64,000 nucleotides of DNA from Leptospiraceae bacterium (GTDB taxonomy: Bacteria; Spirochaetota; Leptospiria; Leptospirales; Leptonemataceae): NCBI GenBank assembly GCA_026418015.1, contig JAOACE010000008.1, positions 248,001 through 312,000 on the forward strand. The letters run 5' to 3'. Position numbers and translations under genes: made by a program. Below are positions 1 to 8,717 of this stretch, piece by piece. The notes beneath the pieces were generated by a model. The model worked only from the letters and a program-made list of their open reading frames with translations, did not search any database and had not been told where the DNA came from. Within the stretch, counting starts at the first letter, position 1. Each line of letters begins with the position of its first letter.

Positions 1-41
1 TTCTTGTGTAAGATTTCATCAATAAAAAATATCGGAAACAC

Positions 42-71
42 TTGACGGCCGTATCATAAAAAAAATATCAA
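42..71 (+). promoter_or_regulatory. putative promoter of the bactofilin gene
   Basis: TTGACG (42-47), an 18-base spacer and TATCAA (66-71) stand 7 bases before the ATG at 79. Transcription would begin at or beside the start codon and no Shine-Dalgarno sequence is visible, so the message may be leaderless. The boxes are seen; the promoter role is inferred. Confidence 0.4.
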
Positions 72-78
72 AACTTAA

Positions 79-393
79 ATGGATAAACAAACGATTATAA
101 GCAAAGATATTAAATTTCGAGGTCATCTTAAATTTGATCATACAGTAAAAATTGACGGATCTTTCCAAGGAACGATAGAATCTTTTGGAAACCTGATTAT
201 AGGTCCAACTGGCGATGTAGAAGCAGATATTAAAACAAAAAATCTAGAACATTATGGAAAACTTAAAGGGAATGTAATCGCAGAAAATAAAATCATTATC
301 AGAAAAAATTCTTATTTAAGAGGAGATTTAACCTGCAAAGACTTAGAAGTAGAATCGGGTTCTAAGTTCACTGGAACCTGCATGATGGATTAG
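79..393 (+). CDS. bactofilin family cytoskeletal protein
   Basis: A 104-residue protein made almost wholly of the short beta-helix repeat of bactofilins: regularly spaced hydrophobic residues with turns such as KIDGSFQGTIES, LIIGPTGDVEADI and GKLKGNVIAENKIII. Bactofilins polymerise without nucleotide into filaments that scaffold cell-wall and shape machinery at the inner membrane; in Leptospira biflexa a bactofilin affects helical pitch. Length is normal for the family core, with only short tails. It lies 18 bases before homoserine kinase on the same strand, probably as co-transcription rather than shared function. The start is the only in-frame ATG near the putative promoter. Family call is firm; a role in shape is inferred. 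Confidence 0.9.
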   Translation: MDKQTIISKDIKFRGHLKFDHTVKIDGSFQGTIESFGNLIIGPTGDVEADIKTKNLEHYGKLKGNVIAENKIIIRKNSYLRGDLTCKDLEVESGSKFTGTCMMD

Positions 394-411
394 AATCTTT
401 TTAGGCTCATT

Positions 412-1398
412 ATGGAAAATTTTTTAATTCGTATTCCAGCAACAACCGCAAACCTTGGTCCGGGATTTGATGTATTTGGATTAGCTTTAAACCTATACAC
501 CTACATTGAATTTGTCTTTGACGAAAATTCACAATACGAAATCTTTAATATCGAAGGCGAGAAACTGCCTTTTTCTGAACTATCAAAAAATTTAATCTAT
601 CAATCTTACAAAAATGTTTTATTAAAATACAAATACAAGGAGCAAGACTTCCCTCGTTGGCGCGCTCATATTTATATGGATGTTTTTGTGGGAAAAGGGT
701 TTGGCTCTTCTGCTACTGCAATTGTTGCAGGCGTACAAGTAGCAAAAAGGGTTTTAAATAAAAAACATATTCATCTAACAATAGAACAAGAAATTGATTC
801 ATTTTTGGAATTAGAAAACCATCCCGATAATGTTGTACCTGCAAGAATTGGTGGTTGGGTATTTTGTTATAATTCCAAATATATTATAAAAAAACAAATT
901 CCCGAAGAATTAGGTTTATGTGCTTTAATTCCCGATTTCGAAATTTCCACAGATGACAGTAGAAAAAAACTAAAAGAATATTACCAAAGAGATGAAGTTT
1001 TATCCAACATGAAGGGTTGTCTGCTTTGGTTAGAATATATTCATTCCCAAAACCCAGAATATCTTATCTATGCTTTACAATCAGATAGAATCCATGAGCC
1101 GATTCGATTTACCCAACTACCCTATATCAAAGAAATAAAAGAATATATTTCTAACATTGGATGTTATGGGATTAGTTTATCTGGTTCTGGTCCTAGTATT
1201 ATGATCTACTACAATAGACAAAAAGAAGCATATTTTCAAGAGAAACTTTTTTATCTTAAAGATAAACTAAATCAAAACAAAAAACATCATTTTATCCTAA
1301 AATTTTGTTTACCAGATTATCAAGGTTTGATTGTTTATCCAGAAAACATGGAATTGAAAAAAATCATTTTTCAAAATTCCAATTCTTTATTAATTTAA
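412..1398 (+). CDS. thrB: homoserine kinase (GHMP kinase)
   Basis: Phosphorylates homoserine to O-phosphohomoserine with ATP, the committed step to threonine. All three GHMP motifs are visible: N-terminal IPATTANLGPGFDVFGLAL, the phosphate-binding loop GKGFGSSATAIVAGV near residue 100, and C-terminal GISLSGSGPSIMIYY near residue 255. At 328 residues it is slightly longer than typical bacterial ThrB (about 300-320). No Shine-Dalgarno precedes the ATG, which follows the bactofilin stop by 18 bases. No other threonine gene is nearby. The family and the specific ThrB assignment are supported by the PATxANLGPGFD start typical of this enzyme. Confidence 0.93.
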   Translation: MENFLIRIPATTANLGPGFDVFGLALNLYTYIEFVFDENSQYEIFNIEGEKLPFSELSKNLIYQSYKNVLLKYKYKEQDFPRWRAHIYMDVFVGKGFGSSATAIVAGVQVAKRVLNKKHIHLTIEQEIDSFLELENHPDNVVPARIGGWVFCYNSKYIIKKQIPEELGLCALIPDFEISTDDSRKKLKEYYQRDEVLSNMKGCLLWLEYIHSQNPEYLIYALQSDRIHEPIRFTQLPYIKEIKEYISNIGCYGISLSGSGPSIMIYYNRQKEAYFQEKLFYLKDKLNQNKKHHFILKFCLPDYQGLIVYPENMELKKIIFQNSNSLLI

Positions 1399-1417
1399 AA
1401 AAACAGGAGAATAAAAC

Positions 1418-2416
1418 ATGAAGTTTAAAAATATATTTTTTTTATTAATTATATTTAGTATAACTTTTTGTAAACAAGAAAGTGTATATGTAGAAATAGA
1501 TGGAAAAAAGATTACCGAAAGTGATCTAGCTAAAGAAATGCCTGAACGTTTTAAACAATTACGTAGACAATACGAAGAAAACGTAAAAGAATTATTAGTT
1601 GAGTTAGCTCACCAAAAAATGTTCGAAAAAGAAGCCAAATCGAAAGGCTTAACATTAGATCAATATATGCAAGAAATTCAAAAAAATGCAGAAAATCCCA
1701 CCCAACAAGAAATCGATGAATTCTACAATAAATTAAAAGAAGCTGGACAAATTCCCAAAGGGGTAGATAAAAAAGACATAGAATTTCGCATTATTAATTA
1801 CTTAAAACAAGGAAAAATCCAAGAAGCATTCGCAAAAGAAATTGCACGTCTAAAAGAAAAATATCGATTTATTGAACCTTTCGAAAGAGTCCAAGTAAAC
1901 ATCGAAGGAAGTCCTACAAGAGGTAATCCTAATGCCAAAGTTGTTATTGTAGAATTTTCTGATTTTGAATGTCCTTATTGTTTAAAATCCCAAAAAACCA
2001 CAAGAGAATTACGAGAAAAATACAAAGATAAAATTAAGTGGGTTTTTAAAGATTTTCCGTTAGATTTCCATCAAAACGCAATGAATATACATATAGCGGG
2101 TAAATGTATCTATAAGTTAAAGCCAGAAAAATTCTGGGATTTCTTCGATGCAATCTTTTCCGAAAAGAGAACACAAGAAGACTTTAAAAAAGAATCCTTA
2201 GAACGAAAAGCTTTAGCTTTGGGTGTAAGCCAAAAAGAATATCAAAATTGTGTAAGCGATCCAAACATTAAAAGCGAAGTTGATAAAAATATCCAAGAAG
2301 GTTCTAAGTTAGGTGTAAGTGGAACTCCAACCTTTTTTATCAATGGTAGAAGATTAGTCGGTGCTGTACCTATCCAAGAATTCGAAAAAATTATCCAAGA
2401 AGAGTTAGTAAATTAA
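1418..2416 (+). CDS. lipoprotein with SurA-N-like chaperone region and DsbA-type thioredoxin domain
   Basis: An exported 332-residue lipoprotein: a hydrophobic signal ends in ITFCKQ, so Cys18 is the likely lipidated residue. Residues about 24-150 (VYVEIDGKKITESDLAKEM and a charged helical stretch) resemble the SurA/parvulin N-terminal chaperone region. Residues about 165-332 form a DsbA-like thioredoxin fold with active site FECPYC and the cis-proline segment VSGTPTFFING. It probably handles thiol-disulfide exchange or folding of periplasmic substrates while anchored to a membrane. The ATG has a good AGGAG site at 1407-1411. It ends just before a bidirectional hairpin. Fold is firm; whether it oxidises or isomerises is unknown. 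Confidence 0.85.
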   Translation: MKFKNIFFLLIIFSITFCKQESVYVEIDGKKITESDLAKEMPERFKQLRRQYEENVKELLVELAHQKMFEKEAKSKGLTLDQYMQEIQKNAENPTQQEIDEFYNKLKEAGQIPKGVDKKDIEFRIINYLKQGKIQEAFAKEIARLKEKYRFIEPFERVQVNIEGSPTRGNPNAKVVIVEFSDFECPYCLKSQKTTRELREKYKDKIKWVFKDFPLDFHQNAMNIHIAGKCIYKLKPEKFWDFFDAIFSEKRTQEDFKKESLERKALALGVSQKEYQNCVSDPNIKSEVDKNIQEGSKLGVSGTPTFFINGRRLVGAVPIQEFEKIIQEELVN

Positions 2417-2417
2417 G

Positions 2418-2440
2418 TAAGAGCTCAAAAGGAGCTCTTA
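2418..2440. terminator. bidirectional intrinsic terminator hairpin
   Basis: Perfect 9-base stem TAAGAGCTC / GAGCTCTTA with a 5-base loop, followed on the plus strand by a T-rich tail (TTCTTATCGTTTT). It fills the gap between the DsbA-like lipoprotein gene and the convergent flgE and can serve both. Confidence 0.8.
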
Positions 2441-2443
2441 TTC

Positions 2444-3835
2444 TTATCGTTTTAATCCTAAGACCTCTTGTATCATTTGATCTGTTGTTGTGATTGTCCT
2501 AGAGTTCGCCTGAAAACCTCTTTGAGTCACAATCATATCTGTAAATTGATCGGTTAAATCCACATTCGACATCTCCAAAAGCCCTGCTAAGATTTTTCCT
2601 CTTCCTCCAGAACCAGCTTCTCCAATATTGGGTTCTCCCGAGTTCATAGAATAACTAAACTTTGTTTCACCTTCTTTGTTTAAACCAGCTGGATTGGTAA
2701 AAATTGCAAGTGCGATCTTCGCTAATGGTTCTTTAACTCCATTTGTGTAAGTTCCAATAATTGTTCCAGTATTATCGATGGTAAATGCTTCTAAATATCC
2801 CATGGGGTAACCATCTTGTTCTTTTGCCCGAGTAGTAAACTCAGAAGCAAATTGAGTTACACCATTTACAGTCCCAGCTTCTCCCATTTTTAACTTAATA
2901 GTTTGAGGTTCTGGATTTCCAGGGATTCTAAAAGTCACAAAGACATCTAAACTTCCCGAATTCAAAGTATCTGCACCATCACTAACAGAAGCAATCTTAC
3001 CATCACTAGTAAAACCAATTTCGAATTGATTATTTCCAGGTACATTGGTATCTACACCACCTGGACCTACAACATTCACAGTGATATTTTCTGCATTATC
3101 GATGTTCACCCTTCCACGCCAAAGGTTTTCGCCCACTTTATAGATCTCTAATCGAAGTTCTCTTTTATTTCCTTCGGGATCATAGATATTTATGGTAGTT
3201 AAATGTCCTCTACGTTTTTCTGGTGGACCTTGGATAAACTCGCGAATTTGATCTTCTGTTGCATCTGGTGGAACGATTTCTACTGCTTGGTTCAAATTCG
3301 ATTGATACACGACTTCTGTTGTTGCTTTTGCTGGTTTCTTTTGGTATAGAGGAATTCTTATATCTTCTATGGTTGTTGCTGTGTTAATATAAGCATTTCC
3401 ATTCTGATCTGTCCTTGCATTCCAACCTTGTACGCGTAAACCAGTGCCAGGATGAACATAAAAACCATCTTTATCAATATCAAAAAAACCTGCACGTGTG
3501 TAAAATTGTTTATCCCCATCTCGAATGATAAAAAAACCTTCGCCAGAGATCGCAACATCCGTATTTTTTCCAGTATTTTGTAAACTTCCTTGGGTCATCA
3601 ATTTATCGATTGAAGCAATCAAAGAACCTAATCCCACCTGTTGAGGGTTTATACCACCGATATTTTCTTTTGGTTCGGAAGCCCCAGAAAGTTCCTGACT
3701 CAATAAATCCATAAAATTGACCCTTTCTGCTTTATAGCCATGAGTATTCACGTTAGAAACATTGTGGCCAATCACATCCATTCGAATTTGATGATTTTTT
3801 AACCCAGATACACCAGAATATAAGGAACGCATCAT
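2444..3835 (-). CDS. flgE: flagellar hook protein FlgE
   Basis: Builds the hook that joins rod to filament; in spirochaetes it lies in the periplasm. The N-terminus ([22 protein letters not shown], then [17 protein letters not shown]) and C-terminus ([20 protein letters not shown], then [20 protein letters not shown]) are classic hook axial domains; the FlgE D1/D2 region lies between. Length 463 is normal for spirochaete FlgE. Downstream of fliK and flgD on the same strand; an AAGGGG site precedes the ATG pair. Odd: the translation contains no cysteine. The residue at the place of the spirochaete lysinoalanine cysteine is Ser179 (VVYQSNLN), 13 residues after Lys166, the same spacing as the Treponema denticola Lys165/Cys178 pair as I recall it. 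Confidence 0.96.
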   Translation of the reverse strand: MMRSLYSGVSGLKNHQIRMDVIGHNVSNVNTHGYKAERVNFMDLLSQELSGASEPKENIGGINPQQVGLGSLIASIDKLMTQGSLQNTGKNTDVAISGEGFFIIRDGDKQFYTRAGFFDIDKDGFYVHPGTGLRVQGWNARTDQNGNAYINTATTIEDIRIPLYQKKPAKATTEVVYQSNLNQAVEIVPPDATEDQIREFIQGPPEKRRGHLTTINIYDPEGNKRELRLEIYKVGENLWRGRVNIDNAENITVNVVGPGGVDTNVPGNNQFEIGFTSDGKIASVSDGADTLNSGSLDVFVTFRIPGNPEPQTIKLKMGEAGTVNGVTQFASEFTTRAKEQDGYPMGYLEAFTIDNTGTIIGTYTNGVKEPLAKIALAIFTNPAGLNKEGETKFSYSMNSGEPNIGEAGSGGRGKILAGLLEMSNVDLTDQFTDMIVTQRGFQANSRTITTTDQMIQEVLGLKR

Positions 3836-3849
3836 AGTTTTTTACCCCT

Positions 3850-4425
3850 TTATTTTGTTAAAATATTTTGATTATATTGCTTTAATTGATTTTCTGTTTC
3901 GGAAGACTGTAATGGTTTTTGTGTTTCTCTGTTGGGAACATGGTTCTTGATAAAATTTTCTGGAAGCCCTACCACAATTACATTCGATCGATTTACTGCA
4001 TGATCCTTAACTTTAAGATAGGTTTCGCCAGATTCATCTTTAAAAATTGCCTCTACAACTCCTGCTACCTCTTCACCAGAAATACTATCTCTACCAATTA
4101 CATATTTTCCTAAATAATAAAAATTTTGACTTTGATTCATCGTATCGATAGATTTAGCAATATTTTGCATTTGTTCTAATGCAGAAAACTGAGCCATTTG
4201 AGCGATAAACTCTTGATCCGACATAGGTTTTGTAGGATCTTGGTGAGAAAGTTGAGCTATCAAAAGTTTTAAAAAATCGTCTTTACCAAGAGATTTCGCT
4301 TTATCTACAATATCAACATTTTGCAAGTTGTTTTTTTCTATGAATTCTTTTTGTTTTAGATGTTCTTGAATTTTAACACTTTTATCTTGGTTGATATAAT
4401 TCTTTTTGATTAAATTTACATCCAT
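3850..4425 (-). CDS. flgD: flagellar hook assembly (capping) protein FlgD
   Basis: Caps the growing hook and directs FlgE polymerisation. The conserved FlgD core is seen at residues about 45-100: LGKDDFLKLLIAQLSHQDPT, then KPMSDQEFIAQMAQFSALEQ, then M-N-I. A short C-terminal region follows with VSGxE/VEAI-like strands. The protein is 191 residues and lacks the long tandem Ig/Tudor-like part of enterobacterial FlgD, as in other short spirochaete forms. It starts 3 bases after fliK stops, with GGGGG before the ATG, and is followed 14 bases later by flgE, so the three genes form one hook operon. Confidence 0.93.
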   Translation of the reverse strand: MDVNLIKKNYINQDKSVKIQEHLKQKEFIEKNNLQNVDIVDKAKSLGKDDFLKLLIAQLSHQDPTKPMSDQEFIAQMAQFSALEQMQNIAKSIDTMNQSQNFYYLGKYVIGRDSISGEEVAGVVEAIFKDESGETYLKVKDHAVNRSNVIVVGLPENFIKNHVPNRETQKPLQSSETENQLKQYNQNILTK

Positions 4426-4428
4426 AAA

Positions 4429-5994
4429 CTACCCCCAATATTCCTTTTTTTGTTTTGTATTCATGGATAAAACTTTATTATACGTAAAATCTTCATCATC
4501 GCGATGATATTCAAAACTATCGCGTAAATCATTGCCAATTTCTTGCGTAGGATTACGATCTTCCTGATCTTTTAGAATATCACCAACAAAAAAATTGTTT
4601 TGATTTTGTTCTAAGTATAAATTATCGCGTTGGTTTTGATTATTGCCATTAAAATCAAAAGCGAAATGATTCTCCTGAAAGTTTCGATTCGCGAAGCTTT
4701 CTGTTTCTTTAAATTTGATTTCTAAGTTGTCTACGTTTATCCCTTGTTTTGCAAACTCAAATTTGATTGATTCCGAATTATCTTGTAATTTTTTAAATAC
4801 CTCTTGATTATCTACCAAGATTTTAAGAATCATCGAACCATTCTCGTATCGCATATCAACAGACATAAAGCCAAAAATAGATGGATTAAGCCTGATTTGT
4901 GCATTAAAATGATCTTTCCCTAATTGGATTTTTGCTTTGGAAATAATCTCTTCTAACGCAGATTTTATACTTTCTTGCAATTTCTCTTGGAATGTGGGAT
5001 TTACATCATTTTTTACGAAATTTTTTGTGTTGATGTTGGAAAAATGAAAATTTTGATCAAAGGGTCTATCGCTATGTTCTTTATGGGCAAACGATGGTTG
5101 TTTTGATAAACCTTCTTTAAGTTTTAACTCTGGCTTAACATAAACTTCGATTTTAGAAAAATTCTGTTGTTGATTTTTGATTTCGTTTTTATTTTCTGTT
5201 AAAATTTCTTGCGAGGTTGGTTTAGGATTTGATGTATTTTTGATGTTTTTGTCTTCTTTTTTGGGTTGTGCGAAGAATGTTTCTTCTAATAATTGTTTGG
5301 TATTTTTCTTTTGTTTGACCTCGAAAGAAGGAGGAAATAAATCCTTTTTAGAAGAACGAAGTTGTTCTGGATGAATGACAAAAGAATTTTTATTTATTTC
5401 TTGGGATGGAGTAATTTTAAAAGTACTTTTATCTATAATTGTTTGTTTGTTAAAAACTTCTACTTGTTTTGTAATGTTTAAAAATGCAGAAATGCCCGTA
5501 ATATCTTTAATCTCTTTTTTATTTTCTTCGGTCTTGGTTGTAATATTTTGCAAGTTTGATACGACTTGATTCGAAGGATTTCTATTTCTTAAAGAAGCTT
5601 CTGTTTGTAGGTTTTGTTTTTTTATGATTCTATCGTTATTTTGTATATGGTTTGATGATGGATTTGTATGGGGTGTTTGTATCTCTTTTTTTTGTTCTTT
5701 TTCGATTGATGAACTTTGAGGTTGTTCTTTTGAGTTTTGTGAACCTAAAACTTCTTGATTTTTGATTGAATTTTTTTCTTTTTCGGATTCGATTTTTGGT
5801 GGCTGTTCTATCTCCTTAGAAATTTTTTCAGATGTATTAACAGGTTTAAAATCTTCGCTATTTTGTTTAAACGATATTGCCTCTTCCAAGATATTTTTAA
5901 ACAACGAATTTTCTTGATGATAAAAAGAATTCGTTTTGTTTTGTTCTTCTAATACTTTTGGGCTGAATTTTAAATCTATGTTAAACAACTTCAT
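4429..5994 (-). CDS. fliK: flagellar hook-length control protein FliK
   Basis: Secreted ruler that sets hook length and switches export to filament substrates. The first ~330 of 521 residues are low-complexity, rich in Lys, Asn, Gln, Glu and Ser, as expected of the ruler part. The conserved C-terminal Flg_hook domain is at about 340-425: FNAQIRLNPSIFGFMSVDMR, then ILKILVDNQEVFKKLQDNSE and GINVDNLEIKF. An acidic, Asn-rich tail of about 90 residues follows. First gene of the fliK-flgD-flgE operon; its promoter must lie in the AT-rich gap 5995-6109, shared with the divergent gene. Identity rests on the C-terminal domain and on position. Confidence 0.88.
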   Translation of the reverse strand: MKLFNIDLKFSPKVLEEQNKTNSFYHQENSLFKNILEEAISFKQNSEDFKPVNTSEKISKEIEQPPKIESEKEKNSIKNQEVLGSQNSKEQPQSSSIEKEQKKEIQTPHTNPSSNHIQNNDRIIKKQNLQTEASLRNRNPSNQVVSNLQNITTKTEENKKEIKDITGISAFLNITKQVEVFNKQTIIDKSTFKITPSQEINKNSFVIHPEQLRSSKKDLFPPSFEVKQKKNTKQLLEETFFAQPKKEDKNIKNTSNPKPTSQEILTENKNEIKNQQQNFSKIEVYVKPELKLKEGLSKQPSFAHKEHSDRPFDQNFHFSNINTKNFVKNDVNPTFQEKLQESIKSALEEIISKAKIQLGKDHFNAQIRLNPSIFGFMSVDMRYENGSMILKILVDNQEVFKKLQDNSESIKFEFAKQGINVDNLEIKFKETESFANRNFQENHFAFDFNGNNQNQRDNLYLEQNQNNFFVGDILKDQEDRNPTQEIGNDLRDSFEYHRDDEDFTYNKVLSMNTKQKKEYWG

Positions 5995-6109
5995 GCTTAA
6001 TAAACTTTTCGGGTATTTAAAAAATTTCCTAATATCTTTTTTATAAATTATTTCGTATTAGAAAAAAATTATTTTATTCTATATGACATAATAAGATTTA
6101 TCCTTTCTA

Positions 6110-6673
6110 ATGAAAAAAATAAAAAAGCTATATTTTTACGCAAAAAACTTGATTTTTCCTATACCTACAAATGGTGTAAGCAAATTTCAGGTCCTAGCTA
6201 CTTTAAATAAAAACTCATTTTCTTTCGATTGTACCAAATGTGGTAAATGTTGTTATGGACCAGGGAATGTTTATTTCTCCCAAAAAGATTGTATCAACAT
6301 TAAAAAATACTTAAAATTAAACGAGGATCAATGGAATCAATTGGCTCAAAGAATATTTCATAAAAATCAAAATGGAATATATATTCATAAAACCTACAAT
6401 AAATGCTATTTTTTAGACGAAAAGAATCGTTGCAGTATTTATCCTATAAGACCTTTACAATGTAGAACATTTCCTTTCTGGCCTTCTTATTTTTCGAAAC
6501 TCAAAGAATTAGAAAATCTAATCCATTCCTGCCCTGGCTCAAAACTTGTAGATTTTCAAAAAAATGTAAAAACCTATTCCGTAGACGAAATCGTTTATTA
6601 TTGCAACAAGACGATAAAAAAATTTAATAGAAGCCAAACAAGTCAAAATAAAAATGACCTTATAAAATTATGA
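6110..6673 (+). CDS. YkgJ-type cysteine-cluster protein
   Basis: A 187-residue protein with the cysteine pattern of the YkgJ (zinc/iron-chelating) family: FDCTKCGKCCYGPGNVYFS near residue 40, then CYFLDEKNRCSIYPIRPLQC near residue 100, FPFWPSYF, and a last CPG. The cysteines probably bind a metal or Fe-S cluster; the biochemical role of the family is not settled. No signal peptide is seen, so it is likely cytoplasmic. It overlaps purC through ATGATG/TGA and is the first gene of that operon, divergent from fliK. Family call is firm; function unknown. Confidence 0.8.
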   Translation: MKKIKKLYFYAKNLIFPIPTNGVSKFQVLATLNKNSFSFDCTKCGKCCYGPGNVYFSQKDCINIKKYLKLNEDQWNQLAQRIFHKNQNGIYIHKTYNKCYFLDEKNRCSIYPIRPLQCRTFPFWPSYFSKLKELENLIHSCPGSKLVDFQKNVKTYSVDEIVYYCNKTIKKFNRSQTSQNKNDLIKL

Positions 6674-7560
6674 TGCCAAAACCATTTTATCAAGGAAAAG
6701 TAAGAGATTTATACGAAGTAGATAACGAAAAAATGTTGATTGTTTCTACGGATCGAATTTCTGCCTTCGATGTAATTTTTCGAGAAATCATTCCTAACAA
6801 AGGGGTTTTGTTAAATGCAATCACTGTATTATGGTTTAAATACATCAAAAACAAAAAATCGCGACTATTTCCTAACCAAACATTAACAGAAGCATTGGAT
6901 TTCAAAACCCATTTTATCACAGACGATATAAAGGAATTTCCTGAGCCATATTGTCATTACAAAGAATTGATGAATCGTTCTATGTTGGTTCACAAAACCC
7001 AAAGAATTGATTTTGAATGCGTTGTAAGAGGTTATTTAGCTGGCTCTGCGTGGAAAGAATACCAGAAAACCAAAAGTATCTGTGGCATTGCTCTACCCGA
7101 TGGTTTAAGTTTTGGTTCAAAATTACCTGAGCCCATATTTACCCCAGCAACCAAAGAAAGTTTAGGAAAACACGACATCAATGTTTCTTTCGAATATATG
7201 AAGCAAAAAATAGGTCCAATAGCCGATCGATTAAAAGAAATATCGATAGCAATTTTTCAAGAAGCATCTCTTTTACTAGAAGAAGCAGGTTTTTTATTGT
7301 GCGATACAAAATTCGAATTTGGCATAAAAGATAACAAAATCTATTTGATAGACGAAGTATTAACTCCCGATTCCAGTAGATTTTGGAAAAAAGACACATC
7401 AGTTCCCGAAAGCTATGATAAACAAATCATTCGCGACTATTTAGAATCTATTCAATGGAATAAACAGCCACCCCCACCTCCTTTACCACAAAATTTAATC
7501 CAAGATACTTATAAGCGATACGAAGAAATCTATCTTTCAATCAAAAAAATTCTTGTTTAA
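6670..7560 (+). CDS. purC: SAICAR synthetase (purine biosynthesis)
   Basis: Joins aspartate to CAIR with ATP to give SAICAR, step 8 of IMP synthesis. The N-terminal signature YQGKVRDLYEVDNEKMLIVS, then TDRISAFDV, is complete; the CVVRGYLAGSAWKEYQ motif is near residue 120, and LIDEVLTPDSSRFW near 220. At 296 residues it matches the longer Ade1-like form rather than the ~240-residue Bacillus form. The start overlaps the stop of the upstream cysteine-cluster gene by 4 bases; two tandem ATGs (6670, 6673) are possible. No other pur gene is in the window. Confidence 0.95.
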   Translation: MMPKPFYQGKVRDLYEVDNEKMLIVSTDRISAFDVIFREIIPNKGVLLNAITVLWFKYIKNKKSRLFPNQTLTEALDFKTHFITDDIKEFPEPYCHYKELMNRSMLVHKTQRIDFECVVRGYLAGSAWKEYQKTKSICGIALPDGLSFGSKLPEPIFTPATKESLGKHDINVSFEYMKQKIGPIADRLKEISIAIFQEASLLLEEAGFLLCDTKFEFGIKDNKIYLIDEVLTPDSSRFWKKDTSVPESYDKQIIRDYLESIQWNKQPPPPPLPQNLIQDTYKRYEEIYLSIKKILV

Positions 7561-7567
7561 TTTTAGG

Positions 7568-7610
7568 TTGACAATTGAATCCAACAATCTTTATTTAAAT
7601 CATATTGATT
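7568..7610 (+). promoter_or_regulatory. possible promoter and small operator before the TetR gene
   Basis: TTGACA at 7568-7573 is a perfect -35 hexamer; the best -10-like stretch (TATTTA, near 7592) is weak. A short inverted repeat, AATCA-TAT-TGATT (7598-7610), touches the ATG at 7611 and could be an autoregulatory site. No Shine-Dalgarno is seen. All of this is tentative. Confidence 0.3.
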
Positions 7611-8255
7611 ATGTTAAAAGAAACAAAGAAAAATAAAATAGAAACCAAAAAAAAGATTATGGAGGCTGCCTACAAAGAGTTTGCAGAAAGAGGTTTCGAT
7701 GGGGCACGAATGCAAAAAATCGCAGAACGAGCCAAAATCAATAAAGCAATGCTCCACTATTACTTTAAAGATAAAGAAACCTTATACGAAACCGTGATGG
7801 AATACTTTCATAACTTGTTCGATCAAATTATCGCAGAAAAAAACGTCGATGCAAAAGATAGAATTACTTTTTTAAGACAAACCGTCAACGCCTATTATGA
7901 AATCTTTTTCGAATACCCAGAATTCAAAAAAATATTTATGCAAGAAATTGCAAGTGGCTTAAAAACCATGAAGAAGATCTTTCTAAAACAAAACCCCAAA
8001 GAAATTAAAAACATCATGGAAAAGTTTTTTTTACTCAACAAAATTAGAGAATTACAAAAATCCCAAGAAATTCGAAACGATATAGAAGAAGAACACGTAA
8101 TGCTCAGTATTATAGGATTAATTGAATCTACTTTAATGCAAACTACAATTGCGAAACAGATCTTAGATTTTAACGAAAAAGAATTGAACGAATTTATCGA
8201 AAAAAGAAAAAATACGATTATCAAAATATTAGATAAAGGATTAGCACCTTCGTAA
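7611..8255 (+). CDS. TetR/AcrR family transcriptional regulator
   Basis: A dimeric helix-turn-helix regulator. The N-terminal DNA-binding domain is textbook: KIMEAAYKEFAERGFDGARM, then IAERAKINKAMLHYYFKDKE and LYETVM. The ~150-residue C-terminal ligand domain is helical and charged; its ligand cannot be read from sequence. I start at ATG 7611; an in-frame TTG at 7605 adds two residues but sits inside the possible operator. It ends 4 bases before the convergent DUF2452 gene. No adjacent efflux gene on the same strand suggests its target. Confidence 0.9.
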   Translation: MLKETKKNKIETKKKIMEAAYKEFAERGFDGARMQKIAERAKINKAMLHYYFKDKETLYETVMEYFHNLFDQIIAEKNVDAKDRITFLRQTVNAYYEIFFEYPEFKKIFMQEIASGLKTMKKIFLKQNPKEIKNIMEKFFLLNKIRELQKSQEIRNDIEEEHVMLSIIGLIESTLMQTTIAKQILDFNEKELNEFIEKRKNTIIKILDKGLAPS

Positions 8256-8259
8256 AATT

Positions 8260-8709
8260 TTAACTTTCGTCTTGAAAAGGATCGATTCGTTCAAAACTCA
8301 TATCAATATTTAATTTATAGCTTCCCAAAAATTTATGAGGTGGCGTACCCCATTCTTCGGGAGAAAGCAAAGAAAAATATTTTTCTCCTGTTGGTCTTTC
8401 GTAAAGATGTAGTATCATCCCTGGCTTTTTTTCGAAATTACAAGAAATTCTATGGAGTTTTGCATCTTCTTCTGCTTTTTCTATGATTTCTTTTGCAAGA
8501 TTTTGTAAAGAACGAATCTGTTTGAGTATAACATCTAATTTTTGGTTTACCCCAGCTTGTATCCATTGATCCGCTTTTTCAATTTCTTTTGCTCGATCTA
8601 CAATAGAAATCGGAGGGTCTAGCGTTCTTATAGGATATTCCAAAAAGGCTTTATTTTCTACTACGGGATCGTGATTGTATTTCGATTGATAAAATTCATT
8701 TTTATTCAT
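8260..8709 (-). CDS. DUF2452 protein, homologue of eukaryotic C1orf50
   Basis: A 149-residue soluble protein. The central helical part (RAKEIEKADQWIQAG, then LDVILKQIRSLQNLAKEIIE, then KAEEDAKLHRISCNF) and the following KKPGMILHLYERPTGEKYFS and LLSPEEWG match DUF2452, the family that includes human C1orf50, nearly block for block by memory. Function is unknown in any organism I know of. It follows the RetSat-like oxidoreductase gene by 8 bases on the same strand and is probably co-transcribed with it. No signal peptide or membrane segment is visible. The family call is good; no role is offered. Confidence 0.75.
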   Translation of the reverse strand: MNKNEFYQSKYNHDPVVENKAFLEYPIRTLDPPISIVDRAKEIEKADQWIQAGVNQKLDVILKQIRSLQNLAKEIIEKAEEDAKLHRISCNFEKKPGMILHLYERPTGEKYFSLLSPEEWGTPPHKFLGSYKLNIDMSFERIDPFQDES

Positions 8710-8717
8710 ATAACAAT

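Noticed and set aside
1-45. Open frame ending in TGA at 43-45, and a possible divergent ATG at 17-19 on the minus strand
   Set aside because: Too short inside the window to support either an upstream gene end or a divergent gene start.
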